Program-made: the position numbers and the translations under genes
Source: Guyanagaster necrorhizus
Taxonomy: Eukaryota; Basidiomycota; Agaricomycetes; Agaricales; Physalacriaceae
NCBI RefSeq assembly: GCF_019112545.1
Contig: NW_025064880.1
Coordinates: 62,001-126,000, forward strand
Direction: 5' to 3'
DNA length: 64,000 bases
The notes under the pieces: generated by a model
Told to the model about the DNA's origin: nothing
Databases searched by the model: none
The model's input: the letters and a program-made list of their open reading frames with translations, nothing else
Shown here: piece after piece, positions 21,891 to 32,802 of the stretch
Numbering within the stretch: the stretch's first letter is position 1
Layout: each line of letters begins with the position of its first letter

Positions 21891-23370
21891 TAGGATCAAA
21901 TGCATAGTAGTTTCCTTCGGGTTCGATTGAAAACGATAGGCAGGCAACTCATGAGACTTCCATCGTCGCTCATTGGACCGACAACACCAAAGCCGGATGA
22001 TCGATTTCTGACATGAGGCCGAAGAGATGGAATAGCAGGCTACTACTAGCAACGTACAAGCTTGATAACCTCTTTTGTTAGACCTATCAGTCGACTCTGA
22101 TTGCATAGAGCACCAGAGGTTTTCTTCAGCATTTGATGCTTATTCGACGATGTCCGTACAAAAGTTCACGACATCGATTTTAGGGCTGTGGTTTTCACAT
22201 GATATTCCTCTCTTGATTGATGCCACCTAGGATGAATACATGTCGACACAAAACATGGCTATTGGCCCGTCTCCCAAGTCATATTGTCACCGTCTCTATA
22301 CATGATTCAAAAGCTCTATAGTACCACTGCCCTCGCAGCCTTAGCTATTCATATCGATTATATGTCAGGTGCTGATAATCATTGAAAATGTTCTTCGGGA
22401 GGAAGAGGAGATAGCATACGGACTGAGATGATGGATACTCTTGCCGAAGATGGGTCATAGATCTTTTTGATCTGTATGGCTGCTGGCATTCGAGTATAAT
22501 AGCCTCTTCATCCTCTTTGTCGCATATTTGTGCATAGGCCCCTACGAGTCATAGCTAATAGAATCGAAAAAATAGATGTACTAAGTTTTGTAATGACACT
22601 GTTACCCGTTCAACTGTGTATCGACAACTCGAGAAATAGAGAATTACGCTATGCTAAGATATTTGAAGTCTCTCAAACTTGCACCTCTTATAAGCATTAA
22701 AGATTCTAGTTCGCTAAATGTTTTCACTGTAGTTAGCAGGGTCATTCATGAGATAGGCCGAATTGAAATGGAACATCGAACCATAACCCAACCGATTGAA
22801 GTAATACTGAATGACATTATAAGATGTGAGGATATTCTCCGATCGATGAATCCTAGTACCATTAACCTCACCAATAGTATGTTCACCAAAGGTATGCATC
22901 GCAGACCATGCAAAAGCCACCCATTCAGGGTAATGAAATGGTGATGAGTTATATATATGGATCGAGCCCTCAGAATCGTACCTTGTCAGACGTGACTTTC
23001 TGGAGCCTTTACTGATTTTACGATGCAGTTGATGTAGACGGAATGAAAGCAGGGCAAGTGGACCCCCATATGTACGAATCAAGTGCTGGATGCAGTATTG
23101 GCCGGGGTAAGCAGAGATCGTCAATGGCAGGTTGATAATTCCCAGCACGCGCGCAGAGAGGGGAAAGAATATTTCTGACCAGGGAGAGGAAATGAGATGA
23201 GAGCAGCGTATACTTGAAAGGAGATCAGCCGGAAGAAAAGAATTCAAGGCGTAGGTGGTTAATCGGACCATAAAGCCGACTCTACCGTTCCCCGCATGAC
23301 ACCATGTTGGATTTTGCTTAAGAGGCAGCGTATCGCGCAATCTTCGCTATTCTTTCATCTGCGAAGAGGC
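21891..23370. other. Spacer between the two methyltransferase copies
   Basis: Mostly AT-rich with no recognisable gene. A 208-codon frame without introns lies on the minus strand (22714-23340), ending 30 bp before the start of copy 2. It has no known motif and may be chance or a taxon-restricted gene. The spacer does not resemble the flanks of copy 1. Confidence 0.35.
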
Positions 23371-24405
23371 ATGGTTATCGTTCACAACGTTGCCCAGAGT
23401 GGTTTTGGCTCTGGCACAAACGAACTCTACGATCGGTAAGCGTCACCGTTGCGTTCCATAACGATCCGGTCTCCTTGACTCCTACATTCAGCGCCCGACC
23501 GTCGTATCAATCTAATGCCTTGTCAGCGATAAGGGAGGCAGTAAAGGCTACCGCCCCATTAAATGTCGTTGAGTACGTACGCCTTTCCTGAGTTTAGATG
23601 TCCTGAACTCATCCACGAACATAGAATTGGTGCCGGAACAGGTCTGTTCACCAAGTCGCTCCTCAAGCATCCAGATTTCTCCAGTGCAATCAAGGAATTG
23701 AGGGCCGTGGAACCTAGCGCTGGAATGCGCGAAGTTTTCGTCAAGACCGTTCAGGATGAACGTGTCTCCGTGAGGGAGGGAACATTTGATACCACTAACA
23801 TTGAAAACGGCTGGGCCGATCTTGTTACGATTGCTCAGGCACGCGTTTGTCCCCAGGAGAGAGTTTCTCACTCAGATTAATGCAGGCATTTCATTGGTGT
23901 CCAGACTTTGATGCTGCCTCTGTCGAGTTTGCCAGGATCCTCAAGCCTGGTGGTGTTGTCGCCTTCATTTGGAACCTCGAGGATAGGTTAGTTCTTCTTC
24001 TGGTCTTCGCGTACTCTATATCCAATACCTTTGTCCACCAGGGATGCAGCACGATGGGTTGCTCAACTGAGGAACCAAATCGAACAACATGAAGCTGGCA
24101 CTCCTCAGTTCCGTCTGGGCTTGTGGCGCAAAACTTTTGATACTGATTCTTACAAAAAGGTCTTTCAACCGCCAGTGGAGAAAACTTGGGCATATACCTT
24201 GCCTTGCAACGTCTCACTTGCGGTAGATAGAGCAAACAGTAAGAGCTACATCCAGACTTTACCCGACGATGTCAGATCTAAAGTATTGGATGACGTCAAG
24301 GCCATCGTAGAGCGAGGCGATGATAAAGTATGGATAGACGAAAGCCAAGGGACCTTCGAATATCCTTACCAGACCTTCTTGGTTATTTCGCACCAGAAGA
24401 ATTAG
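23371..24405 (+). CDS. SAM-dependent methyltransferase, Crg1/Tmt1-like (copy 2)
   Basis: Tandem paralogue of copy 1 with the same five-exon layout and the same GC-AG intron (23839-23885). It starts MVIVHNVAQSGFGSGTNELY, has motif I VVEIGAGTGLFTKSLL and AFHWCPDFDAAS, and ends FLVISHQKN. The first four exons and three introns are almost identical to copy 1, whereas the last intron and exon differ strongly (for example RLGLWRKTFDTDSYKKVF against RQGLWRKIFGTDSYKRSF). Homology starts at the start codon; upstream sequences are unrelated, so the two copies may be regulated differently. The open frame is intact. Confidence 0.9.
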
Positions 24406-24659
24406 AATATGAAGATGTAGACACCTAGAATCTGTTTGTAATCCCAACTGAATTGATCTACAACGTTGTTCAAGCAAAATTGGCGACAATGTTGATAGAT
24501 ATCAAGAAAACGCTTGCCATCGACTTTTACAATTATGATACTGATGAAATAATGAATAAGCGTCAGTCCGACAAAGAACTTGGGAACGTTCAGCGCCTTC
24601 TTCCCCCCAAACCGAAGACACTAGGTATACATGCAAGAAGAGAACAATGCGAGCATCCT

Positions 24660-25069
24660 TCAAGCGAAGCAGAATATCCACACAATAACGACCAGAAGAC
24701 ACTGATGTGATGCATAGCAGTGAGAAATGGCGTCCGAAAGAAAAAAATTCATCATATTCACCAGCGGTGCATAGGCCGCTTCCTCATGGTTGCCCTCCTG
24801 GTCTTCTTCTTCGTCGCTGTTCCAGGCGCCCTCGTCCTCTTCTTCTGCTTCTTCACCGTCATACTTGACATAGTCATCAAGATCATAGTAAGGAGGAACG
24901 ATGAACTAGGATAATCGGCGTGGTTTCCCCAGAGAGATTGCAACCTACTTACTTGGCCGGTTTGCGGCACAATTGCAGGTGTTTGTGGAACAGGCACGTC
25001 CGTGTACTCTGCTTCAAACTGAGACAAATCAGGCACTGAAATGAAGACGAGGCCATGATATACTGTACC
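24660..25069 (-). CDS. Two exons of an unrecognised acidic protein
   Basis: A minus-strand exon ending near 24951 reads GTVYHGLVFISVPDLSQFEA followed by EYTDVPVPQTPAIVPQTGQ. It joins through a clean GT-AG intron (starting GTAAGTAGG) to FIVPPYYDLDDYVKYDGEEA, then a run of Glu/Asp and a hydrophobic tail to the stop at 24660. The reading frame continues across the join and the text looks protein-like. No start codon or upstream exon could be placed with confidence, and the family is not recognised. It may be the 3' end of a hypothetical or element-derived gene. Confidence 0.4.
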
Positions 25070-26354
25070 CTATAAGAAAGAGAGTACGGTTGGTAGCGTG
25101 CGGCGTATGCACCAATCGAAAGATGGAGAGAAGAATTTTGATGAAGAGTCTCATCATGCCTAGAAGAATAGTGAGGGAGGAATTTCTTGCAGGAACGATA
25201 GCAAGGCATTTTGTGGGATGGGCGGCACAGGAAACCGAAATGTTCACAGTAGCTTATAGAGTCAAAATTTTAGGTTTCGTAAAAAAAAATATTGCAAAGC
25301 AACCGAAATTGGCACTGCTTTGGTTCCTTTTGAACATGCGTGGACTACAGATAGTCGTGAGGGCCCTAACCGAAGATTCTTTTCAATCTTGATCGACACG
25401 ACACGGGTCTCCAGTCACAGGCAGCAGACACCGTTCCCATCGAAGAAGGGTCCTGATCCGGAAGACTGGGTCCAATTTGTAGGGAACGCGTCGCAGCGCG
25501 CCTTGACAGCTTCGAGGCCGAATAGTGAGAATGGACATGCCAACTAGGAAGTCGGGGATATGATGACCAGGAAACGCTCGGTCTGTTCCGCCATATCTTG
25601 AAACAGACACCGTTGCTAGCGATCCAAAACGTCGAAGCTGTCGCCAGGCCAGAGAATGTGTGCCTCGTTCTTGCTCCCAGTCCACAGTGATATCCTCGCG
25701 CCAAACGTACAAGCAGGTGAGAGTTTTACCTTTCAAACTCCTCTGTACTATTGAAAAATCCCTCGTATCTTCCGTTCACTTCCTTCAGTATTTCGCCTTT
25801 TGTCGCCCACGGCATTAACGCGGACGCGCGCCAGTGTGACGTGACCTAATGAGTCATTTCCCGTCACAGCAATAAAAGGTCGGAACCGTGTGTATGTCGC
25901 GTTATCCTGTATCAGTGATGTACTACCACCACTGAAATGAACGTCGTCGTTCAGGTACCCCATACTGGAGTGAATTCTCAACACAAAACTCGCCTTTTGC
26001 AAGATTCGCCAAGGCTAATGATTTGACCAAAAGTCAGTGTGCACGGACCATAAACGACTGAACACCGCGGTACTCGTCTAGACCAAAGGATTATTACCCT
26101 TCAAGAATAAATGCAAGAATACAGCAACACACCTTCTAGCCGTACCCGTTTTCTCTGAGTATCCACCTTTGAGAGCATCTCCTCCTCATCCTCCACGATC
26201 CTGGGTCGATTATCCTGATATTCGTCTCTGATGGCCACTGAAAGGTTCAAGAAGAGCAATCCCTTGGTCGTAAGGTCCTATTCGCCGAGTATCTTGTTGG
26301 TCGAATCGTAAGGTGACATCTGAGCACTATCACCACCCACTGGCCCCGTCAATT
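25070..26354. other. Long gap, no gene supported
   Basis: Open frames of about 110 codons occur on the minus strand near 25366-25736, one reading YVWREDITVDWEQERGTH, but no motif or splice context supports a gene. Confidence 0.35.
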
Positions 26355-26690
26355 ATGCTTCTAGAGGACTTGTCTGTGGTCAGGATGGCCCAGGAGCAGC
26401 GCCGAAGACTTGTATGCGCCCATTGCCCTCGAGAAGCACGATTAGCAAGACCAGGCCACGATAAAAACCGACCAGATGTGCCTTGTAAGTGAGAAAAATC
26501 CATTGTTATCGCTGTAGACTGAACGAAATATGTCTCCGCTGCAGTAGACAATGCAGGTGATGATGACGGTGTCGACGAAGGTGGTGGTGGTGGTGATCGC
26601 AGAAATAGGGTTACAAATCAGAACCTTCGGAACTGCCGATCGCAATTTCTTGCCGCAAACATTTTCTCATCGTCTGTCTATTCTTTCTAA
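26355..26690 (+). CDS. Hypothetical small two-exon protein (weak)
   Basis: From ATG 26355 the frame reads MLLEDLSVVRMAQEQRRRLV, then CAHCPREARLARPGHDKN. A canonical 60-nt GT-AG intron (26485-26544) keeps the frame open into an Asp/Gly-rich run (DDDGVDEGGGGGDRRNR) and a stop at 26688-26690. The product is about 90 residues with a single CxxC. No family is recognised, and the Gly run comes from a GGT repeat, so this could be chance. Confidence 0.25.
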
Positions 26691-28700
26691 TAAATATTCT
26701 CCTTCTAATAGCTGCATTTCCCAGTCTTCCGGCGCAGTTTACATCATCGAAATCGACCATGTCGATTTTTCAAACTGACACCGTGCAAAATGACTGTTCC
26801 CAATTTGTCGCGGTTTGAATTTTAGGTTCATCTGGGCCTGCTGTACTGCTTCTTCGTTGTCCGACGCTGCCAGATTCAATGCAGCCCTTGCAGGCTGCTG
26901 GGCCCAATTTTTCTGCCGAGCGGAGCAGGAACTTTCCTGTAGAACTCGTTCAATTTCTATTTGCGACCTCATTTTAGTTTATCGCTGATTTGCGAACCCT
27001 CTGGCTCCTTTCTCGCGTTGAAATCCAACACCAAGTTATACCCGCACTCTTTTTCCGATTTCTGGTATTAATCCTTATTTTACCAGCGAAAGTATTTAGC
27101 ACTTTCCAGCTTAAATCTGGGGTGAAATTCCTCCCTAGGAATCTCCGATTGGACGTCCGTCGTCCCCGTCAGCGTGTCACGACTCAGGATCCAAATTTTC
27201 AAAATTTTGCCCTTTCGTGCCAAGACGCAAGGGTACTCTATGAGATGTTTTTGAATCCGAAGGACCATTGGAACAGAGTCTGCTTTCTTCCTGTCTACGC
27301 GTTGCCTGATCCCGCATGACGCAGCCTTTTTCCTTGTACTCTGGTTCCTGCCCTGCGACGAAACCCCTTATTGAAATCCGCCCACATCATGTGGCAATTT
27401 GATGTTCGTTTTGCTACAACGCTCGGCTCCAAATCTACACATCTTGTTGACGTCGCTCTACCAGTGATACCACGGGCCTTGTGTTTGTGCTGCCTTTTCA
27501 TTTTCGCAACGACATCTCCTTGACGCGACGAGCCCGTTTTGCACCCGTGCTGCTTATAAACATTTGTCTTTACGGTACAGCTTTCCATTTACCTCCACTC
27601 GGGCGACCTAGAATCCCTTCAGTTCATTCATGTAACTTTTGACCATCTCTCCCTTCGTGGCTGTCATCAGGCGTTACATTCATTGATTACGAGCAGCTCT
27701 GATTCTGCCCTGAATGCTCCATCGTTGTTGAAATCTCAGACCGGACGGGTGCCGGCTCATCGATAGAAACGTATTTTCCTCAAAGCATATTGACCATGCG
27801 ATTGATGAGCAAGCACTCTCATTTCTCCCGTAAGTAGGCTTTATAGAACCACGATCTTAGGACTGCTGCTCAATATTTGAAGTGATCTTCTTTTCAGCTT
27901 TCCTCGTGTATCACCAAAATTCAGAGCTCTCCGACGTTTTGCTGGCCAGTCCCTTTGAAAAATCATCTGCTGAAGGACACTGTTGATATTCAATTATCTT
28001 TCATCTCATTCTGATCTAATAGTGCGGGTCGAAACTATTGATAAAGCACGCTTTCATAAAGTGAATTTCGCCGGAAGAGCAAACCTTGAGGCCTGGCTAT
28101 GTCATTTCATGGATCATCGCATTTAATTATTGGGATATTGACTTCCTATGAAGTGTGGTGTGGTACGTATCTTTTACTTATATCTCCTTTGATTGAACCA
28201 GACTCGAGCTCAAGGATATGCCCTTTCATGATGGGCTCATGCAATCTGACTTCTATTCCAGTACCTAGATTCAAACGTTACCAACCAAACATCGTGGAAG
28301 AAATCCTAGCGGTCTTCCCGGTGACGAGCCAACTTCTGACGTTGTTCAGTCAAGAAGCTCGGTCGAAAGAAACGCCACGAGAAACTCACACCGGAAAGAT
28401 GAACATTTTCGACAAACCTGAATTTGACGTTTTGGGAGCATCGTCTGGAGGTCAGTGAACTTCGCAATTTGGAGGAATCTATCGCCCGCCAGGGAGACAT
28501 TTCGGGAACACAATTTTGTGTAAAATCTGTGCCGAGATCTGCCGTTCTTCTCAGTGGGAAGGCCAGCGAAGAATCGGAGCCACGGAAGCCAGCGTGACAG
28601 ACAAGCTGAGAGCCTAGGAAGACCCGGCTGACACATTGCAATTGAAGAAGGCCCGTGGATTCTAGTCCCTATCTTTTTAGATAAGAAAGGGAATTCGTCC
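26691..28700. other. Long gap, no gene supported
   Basis: Both strands were read. Several 60-119-codon frames exist (for example plus strand 28099-28458) but none shows a known motif, and stops break all longer readings. It may hold old repeat debris. Confidence 0.4.
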
Positions 28701-28708
28701 TATATAAA
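28701..28708 (+). promoter_or_regulatory. TATA box of the small Tyr/Ser-rich gene
   Basis: TATATAAA lies 84-91 bp upstream of the start codon, with a pyrimidine-rich stretch between, as in highly expressed fungal genes. Confidence 0.6.
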
Positions 28709-28791
28709 GGCTAAAGACCGAGCGAATGCATCTTTCATAGTGACCATCATCTCCTCCAAGCATCAGTCTTCAGTCACTTCAAGCGAACGCG

Positions 28792-29127
28792 ATGCCAGGC
28801 GACAAAGGGTACACTTATACTGGTTCAGGCACTAACAGTCGGGTGAGTTTCCTTTCAGTATCGCCTGCTAGTCAGCTGAGTCGTTGCATTTCAGGGGAAC
28901 CATTACTGTAGTCGTGCGGACAGTGGCACTGGCAAACCTTCGTATCATTACTCCAATACGTAATTGCTTGTTATTGTCTTGACTGGTTGTATCATTGACA
29001 CTGCGATCTAAGCGATGGGTCGTACTATTACTCCAACTCCAATAGTTCGACCTATTATAATAGTGGGACAGGTTATTCCCAGTACACTTCCCCTGGTGGT
29101 AATGTTACCAAGTCAACGGGCAAGTGA
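28792..29127 (+). CDS. Small Tyr/Ser/Gly-rich hydrophilic protein
   Basis: Three exons joined by GT-AG introns of about 50 nt give roughly 73 residues. It begins MPGDKGYTYTGSGTNSR, continues GNHYCSRADSGTGKPSYHYS and then SNTDGSYYYSNSNSSTYYNS, and ends NVTKSTGK. There is no signal peptide or membrane segment. The Tyr/Ser/Asn/Gly-rich text with a repeated S-Y-x-Y-S-N motif looks low-complexity. I have an impression of similar short proteins in other mushrooms, with no assigned function. A possible 3' UTR intron (GTAAGTATT to TTTAG) follows the stop. Confidence 0.75.
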
Positions 29128-29750
29128 GTTGACATCGGGAATAGAAGGAAGGTAAGTATTCCCATGGCCCTCTTCTCAGATGATTTACATCAATGGTTCT
29201 TTTGTCTTTAGATATTCGTACTTACATCTTAGCAGCCAAATGTACAATGATAAAGTGTGTTCTAAATAGCTGATAAGAAAGTTGACTGATCCAATTTTTA
29301 CGTATGATCCATTTGGTCAGCAAGAAATGGATCACATCATCATATGGCTGCAGAGAATGGAATATAGAAGCATCATTAGGATTGAACCTAGCCCAATGTG
29401 ATAGGGACAAAGGGGTCGCTATGTGCTTTCCTGACAGGATAATTGAAAATGGAGAGCGTCCTGGTACCAGTCTTCTGTGGTTATACGTTTGTTACTACTC
29501 ATCTAATAAATCTGTCTGAGGATTCATGCTCCATAGGAATGTCATCGACTGTGATAAACACGTCTGAAATGACGAGCGATATTGTCTGCTGTATCCTGAG
29601 AGCATTCACGATCAGAGTCCATGCAAAGAGAATCAAGGGCAGGTTCGCTTAGGATTATTCACGTGCTCCAAGCATGGCAGACGCGCCTTTTCTGGATCCC
29701 TCCTACTTAAGCCTTAGTACCTCCTTCCATCTCAGCTCCCGATATCAGCA
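29128..29750. other. Intergenic region, no gene seen
   Basis: Contains the likely 3' UTR of the small Tyr-rich gene and the LCL3 promoter. No coding or RNA feature supported. Confidence 0.4.
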
Positions 29751-30877
29751 ATGTCGTCAAAGGATGGGATCGACAGACTTTTCGAGGCTCTAGACCAATA
29801 TCCTCCAGAGGTGCTAGTCTTTTCAGCATTTGCCTTTGGTGCAGCAACGACCTTTGGTGGTCGACGAGTTTATACACGATATTTCCGGCGAATTCAGAAT
29901 GGTGATTGGGTCACTCCTGATATGCTAACAAGGAAACGCTGGGTGAAGGGTGTTGTGACTAGGTCCGTTCCTCTCTTCATCATCCACTGGCACCTGAAGT
30001 GAATTGACTAGCGGGCAGTGTAGGAGATTCTGATAATTTTCGGTTCTTCTGGTCCTGAATTGCTTGTTCTGGCTCAATTTGACTATTTACCAGTCTCTAC
30101 CATACTCCTGCCTTTGGATGGAGATGGCCTATCAAGTTGAGGCGCGTGCCGACTACCGCGAAAGGTACGCCTCTTAGTCGTTGTCCAGATGCCATTATCC
30201 GACGTTTCCTCCTATTTAGACTTGAAAGACAAGACACTCCATATACGAATTGGCGGTGTCGATGCCCCCGAGGTGCGCGTTACTTTGTACAAATTCATGT
30301 ATTCCTTTCATGAAGCAAGGAGTCAGGCGGGACACTTTGGCCGGCCAGCGCAGCCATACGCGGAGGAGAGTTTGGCGTTCTTGAAAGAGAAGGTGTTCGG
30401 GAAGACCGTGTATTGTCAGCTATCGAGGCGTGATCAGTACGCTCGCATTGTATGTCTACCCTTTTCCCATTAGCCTGTTTCTTACATTGGAGCAGGTATC
30501 CACCGTCCTTTTGCCACCGAGAATATTACCAGGCTCTCTTTTCTATGGGAAGAGCCTATCGTTGGAGATGTTAAAGCATGGTTGGGTGACAACATATATG
30601 CAGGTAGGTAGCTATGCTATTCAATCTCGTTTTGCCTCGTGCTTACTTTTTCACATAACAGTCAGGCGCTGAATACGGCAAATGGAGCAAAGAAGAATTC
30701 CTCCGAGTAGAAAGCGAAGCCAAGTACGTGTCGTACAGTGTTCTCTTCCCTACCCATCACTCACCGTAATGCAGAGCAGCTCGTAGAGGAATGTGGAAGA
30801 AGGGTGTGAAAGGAGAGTCTCCCGCTGAATACAAACGCCGATACGCTGACGTTGAAACCGCGAAGCCTCCAAGATGA
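29751..30877 (+). CDS. LCL3: Mitochondrial membrane-anchored nuclease LCL3
   Basis: Staphylococcal-nuclease-like (thermonuclease) fold anchored in a mitochondrial membrane in yeast. The start is [20 protein letters not shown]. One N-terminal hydrophobic segment follows ([16 protein letters not shown]). Spliced exons read [10 protein letters not shown], then [20 protein letters not shown] (the intron ends at a CAG at 30091), then [18 protein letters not shown], where the last residues are the conserved metal and substrate loop. [29 protein letters not shown] (catalytic Arg region), [12 protein letters not shown] and the C-terminal helix [19 protein letters not shown] follow. All fit the LCL3 family, including its C-terminus. 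Seven or more short introns; same-strand neighbour COA8 starts 107 bp downstream. Confidence 0.93.
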
Positions 30878-30984
30878 CTGCTTCGCCTTCAAGTCCTATA
30901 GTGTCATAACTGTGTTATAATACAATACATACTTAATAAATCAGGCATCTTCCATATTTTTCGCAGTGAATCGGCAATTTCCGC

Positions 30985-31550
30985 ATGCTTGGTCTACTAC
31001 GATCACAACCTCCACCACTACGGTGTCTGTTTCACTCCTCTGTCGCTTCCCGCCACCTCGTTGGCCCCCCTGACCCTGTCTCCCATCTACGCCCCGTTAT
31101 ATATGACGATGTCCCGCCGCCTCCGCCGCCATCTCTGCTCAAGCATCCGTATTCATTAGCAGAGTTCGACCCAGAGCCTCCGGTCGGAACGGGAGCCTAC
31201 GACATTCAGTGGAAGCTCGAGCGACAGCAATTAGATGACCTCGACCAAAATTTCTGGCTAGATGTATGTGAGCGGTTTCATATCGACGTGAACGCGTATT
31301 CATGGCCTGCCAGAGCAATATTCGATTCGAAGGCGGTAAAGAAGCCGTTCTGGCGAGCTTACCATCAACTGCGACTCCGATAGATAAAGAGAAGGCGCTT
31401 TCCGAGTTTTACAAGCAGTGGGTGATGCAGGAAACGGATCGGACAGAGCAATACACACGTGAATGGCGAGCAAGGAATGTATCATGCATCCTGTTCGCCG
31501 CCCGGGTTGCAATGGACAGGCTGGGCAAAATGATCACCTTTTGGAGATGA
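30985..31550 (+). CDS. COA8: COA8/APOPT family mitochondrial protein
   Basis: Homologue of human COA8 (APOPT1), which protects cytochrome c oxidase assembly in mitochondria. The basic, serine-containing N-terminus (MLGLLRSQPPPLRCLFHSSV) looks like a mitochondrial presequence. The APOPT domain follows: DIQWKLERQQLDDLDQNFWL, then, across one GT-AG intron, DSNIRFEGGKEAVLASLP, LSEFYKQWVMQET and EYTREWRARN-type text ending FAARVAMDRL. The W-x-L-x-RQ-x-LDD and 'NxRF' features match the family. Two exons, about 170 residues. Converges on the SAP-domain gene with 57 bp between the stops. Confidence 0.87.
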
Positions 31551-31607
31551 GAGAGAATTAGTTCTATATACTTTGGTGTCTATCACAACGTTGTAGCTAC
31601 ATGTAAT

Positions 31608-32402
31608 TCAGCTCAGCCAATTTTTCAGGTTAGACCATGCACCCGAGAACGACTTTTTGATTTCTCCAGGATACGGGATATCCAAATTTTCTGATGCGTC
31701 GTCCCAGAATCCACCTCTACCGGTAGCTGTCCGTGGTACCTCCCATGATGCATCAGAGCTGGCCGGCAAGGCGTCATCTGCCGCCGTCTCACCAGTCTCA
31801 AGGAGCGTGTGAGACGGTCCGCCGCCAGGATGCGTTTGCGAGCCGGCGACAACGAGAATTTTAGGAATAGAGTGTTCTTCCTTTGCTGCCAATGTCGACG
31901 ACTCCCAAAAGTCAGGCGTGTACGGCTACACGCACGTAAAAAAGCAGGAAACGGCGGTGAAGGCACAAGGCACTCACGATCTGGATAGCAGGTTCTGGAT
32001 CAGGCAACGCCACGTCTGGCATTTTGATATCCCAGAATCCAGTCGGTGCTGTCGACTCGTGCGCAGGTGGAATCCCAGGAGCCTCGCCTTCTATACCTGC
32101 ACCAGCGGCGTCTGTCGACGCGTTCCGTACAGTCTGCTTCGCTGCCGTCGAGGATAAACTAATTTCATGCTCTTGCAGACGTGCAATCAGTGCCGACTTG
32201 TTTCCTCTCCTTTTCAGCGTTGAGACGGAGAGCCAAACACGAGAGTAAAAGGGACACACGGGGATAGGCCACGAGCTCGAGCTTCCTGCCTGAGGTGAGA
32301 AACGGAATGAGTGTCCCATGGTTGGGACAGAACGGTGGGAGAAACGAAGGTCCTTCGCTGGGAGAAAAGACGAGCAGCTGTTCTACCAGAGACGGAGAGC
32401 AT
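31608..32402 (-). CDS. Mitochondrial SAP-domain protein (Aim34-like)
   Basis: Begins MLSVSGRTAARLFSQRRTFV, a basic, hydroxylated likely mitochondrial presequence. A SAP-like helix pair follows: PWDTHSVSHLRQEARARGL, then after a GT-AG intron SPRGNKSALIARLQEHE (pattern LKxEAxxRGLxxxGNKxxLIxRL). The central region is Ala/Pro-rich; the C-terminus ends KKSFSGAWSNLKNWLS. SAP domains bind nucleic acid; the yeast protein Aim34 combines a mitochondrial location with this domain. The role is not established. Three exons, about 220 residues. Confidence 0.75.
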
Positions 32403-32802
32403 GGCGCCGGCTATGATGGAGGGAAACGGAGGCTAAGAAATTTCGAGATTACGAGAGATGATGTCATTACAACAACCTTTATTCTCCCTTCTTACCTTTG
32501 TACCACCACTTCGTTCTCTTACTGCGGCTCCCAATATTCCCCTGAAAACGGTAACTGTTTCATTGATTGTCTCGATAGAGTCTCAATGGATATTGATTTG
32601 TTTGCGATACGCAGATCTATCAAATACCATCTGCCCTCATCTGCCTCGTGTTCGGAACAAGCCCAAATTTCGATACCTTTCCAGGAATATGACTCTTTCT
32701 TTCTACTAAACACCAATAACCGCCTGTACCGAACATGCTTGCATCACCAGCGTGAGGCGTCCATCCCTCTGCTCTCTCCCACTTATAATCTCAATCGCCG
32801 CC

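Noticed and set aside
22714..23340. A 208-codon minus-strand frame between the methyltransferase copies
   Set aside because: No family motif, no introns, and it begins 30 bp from copy 2. Not enough to call a gene; left as a note in the spacer.
31912..32319. Alternative reading of the SAP gene without its first intron
   Set aside because: Reading through breaks the SAP motif; removing the GT-AG intron rebuilds RGL-SPRGNKSALIARL in frame.
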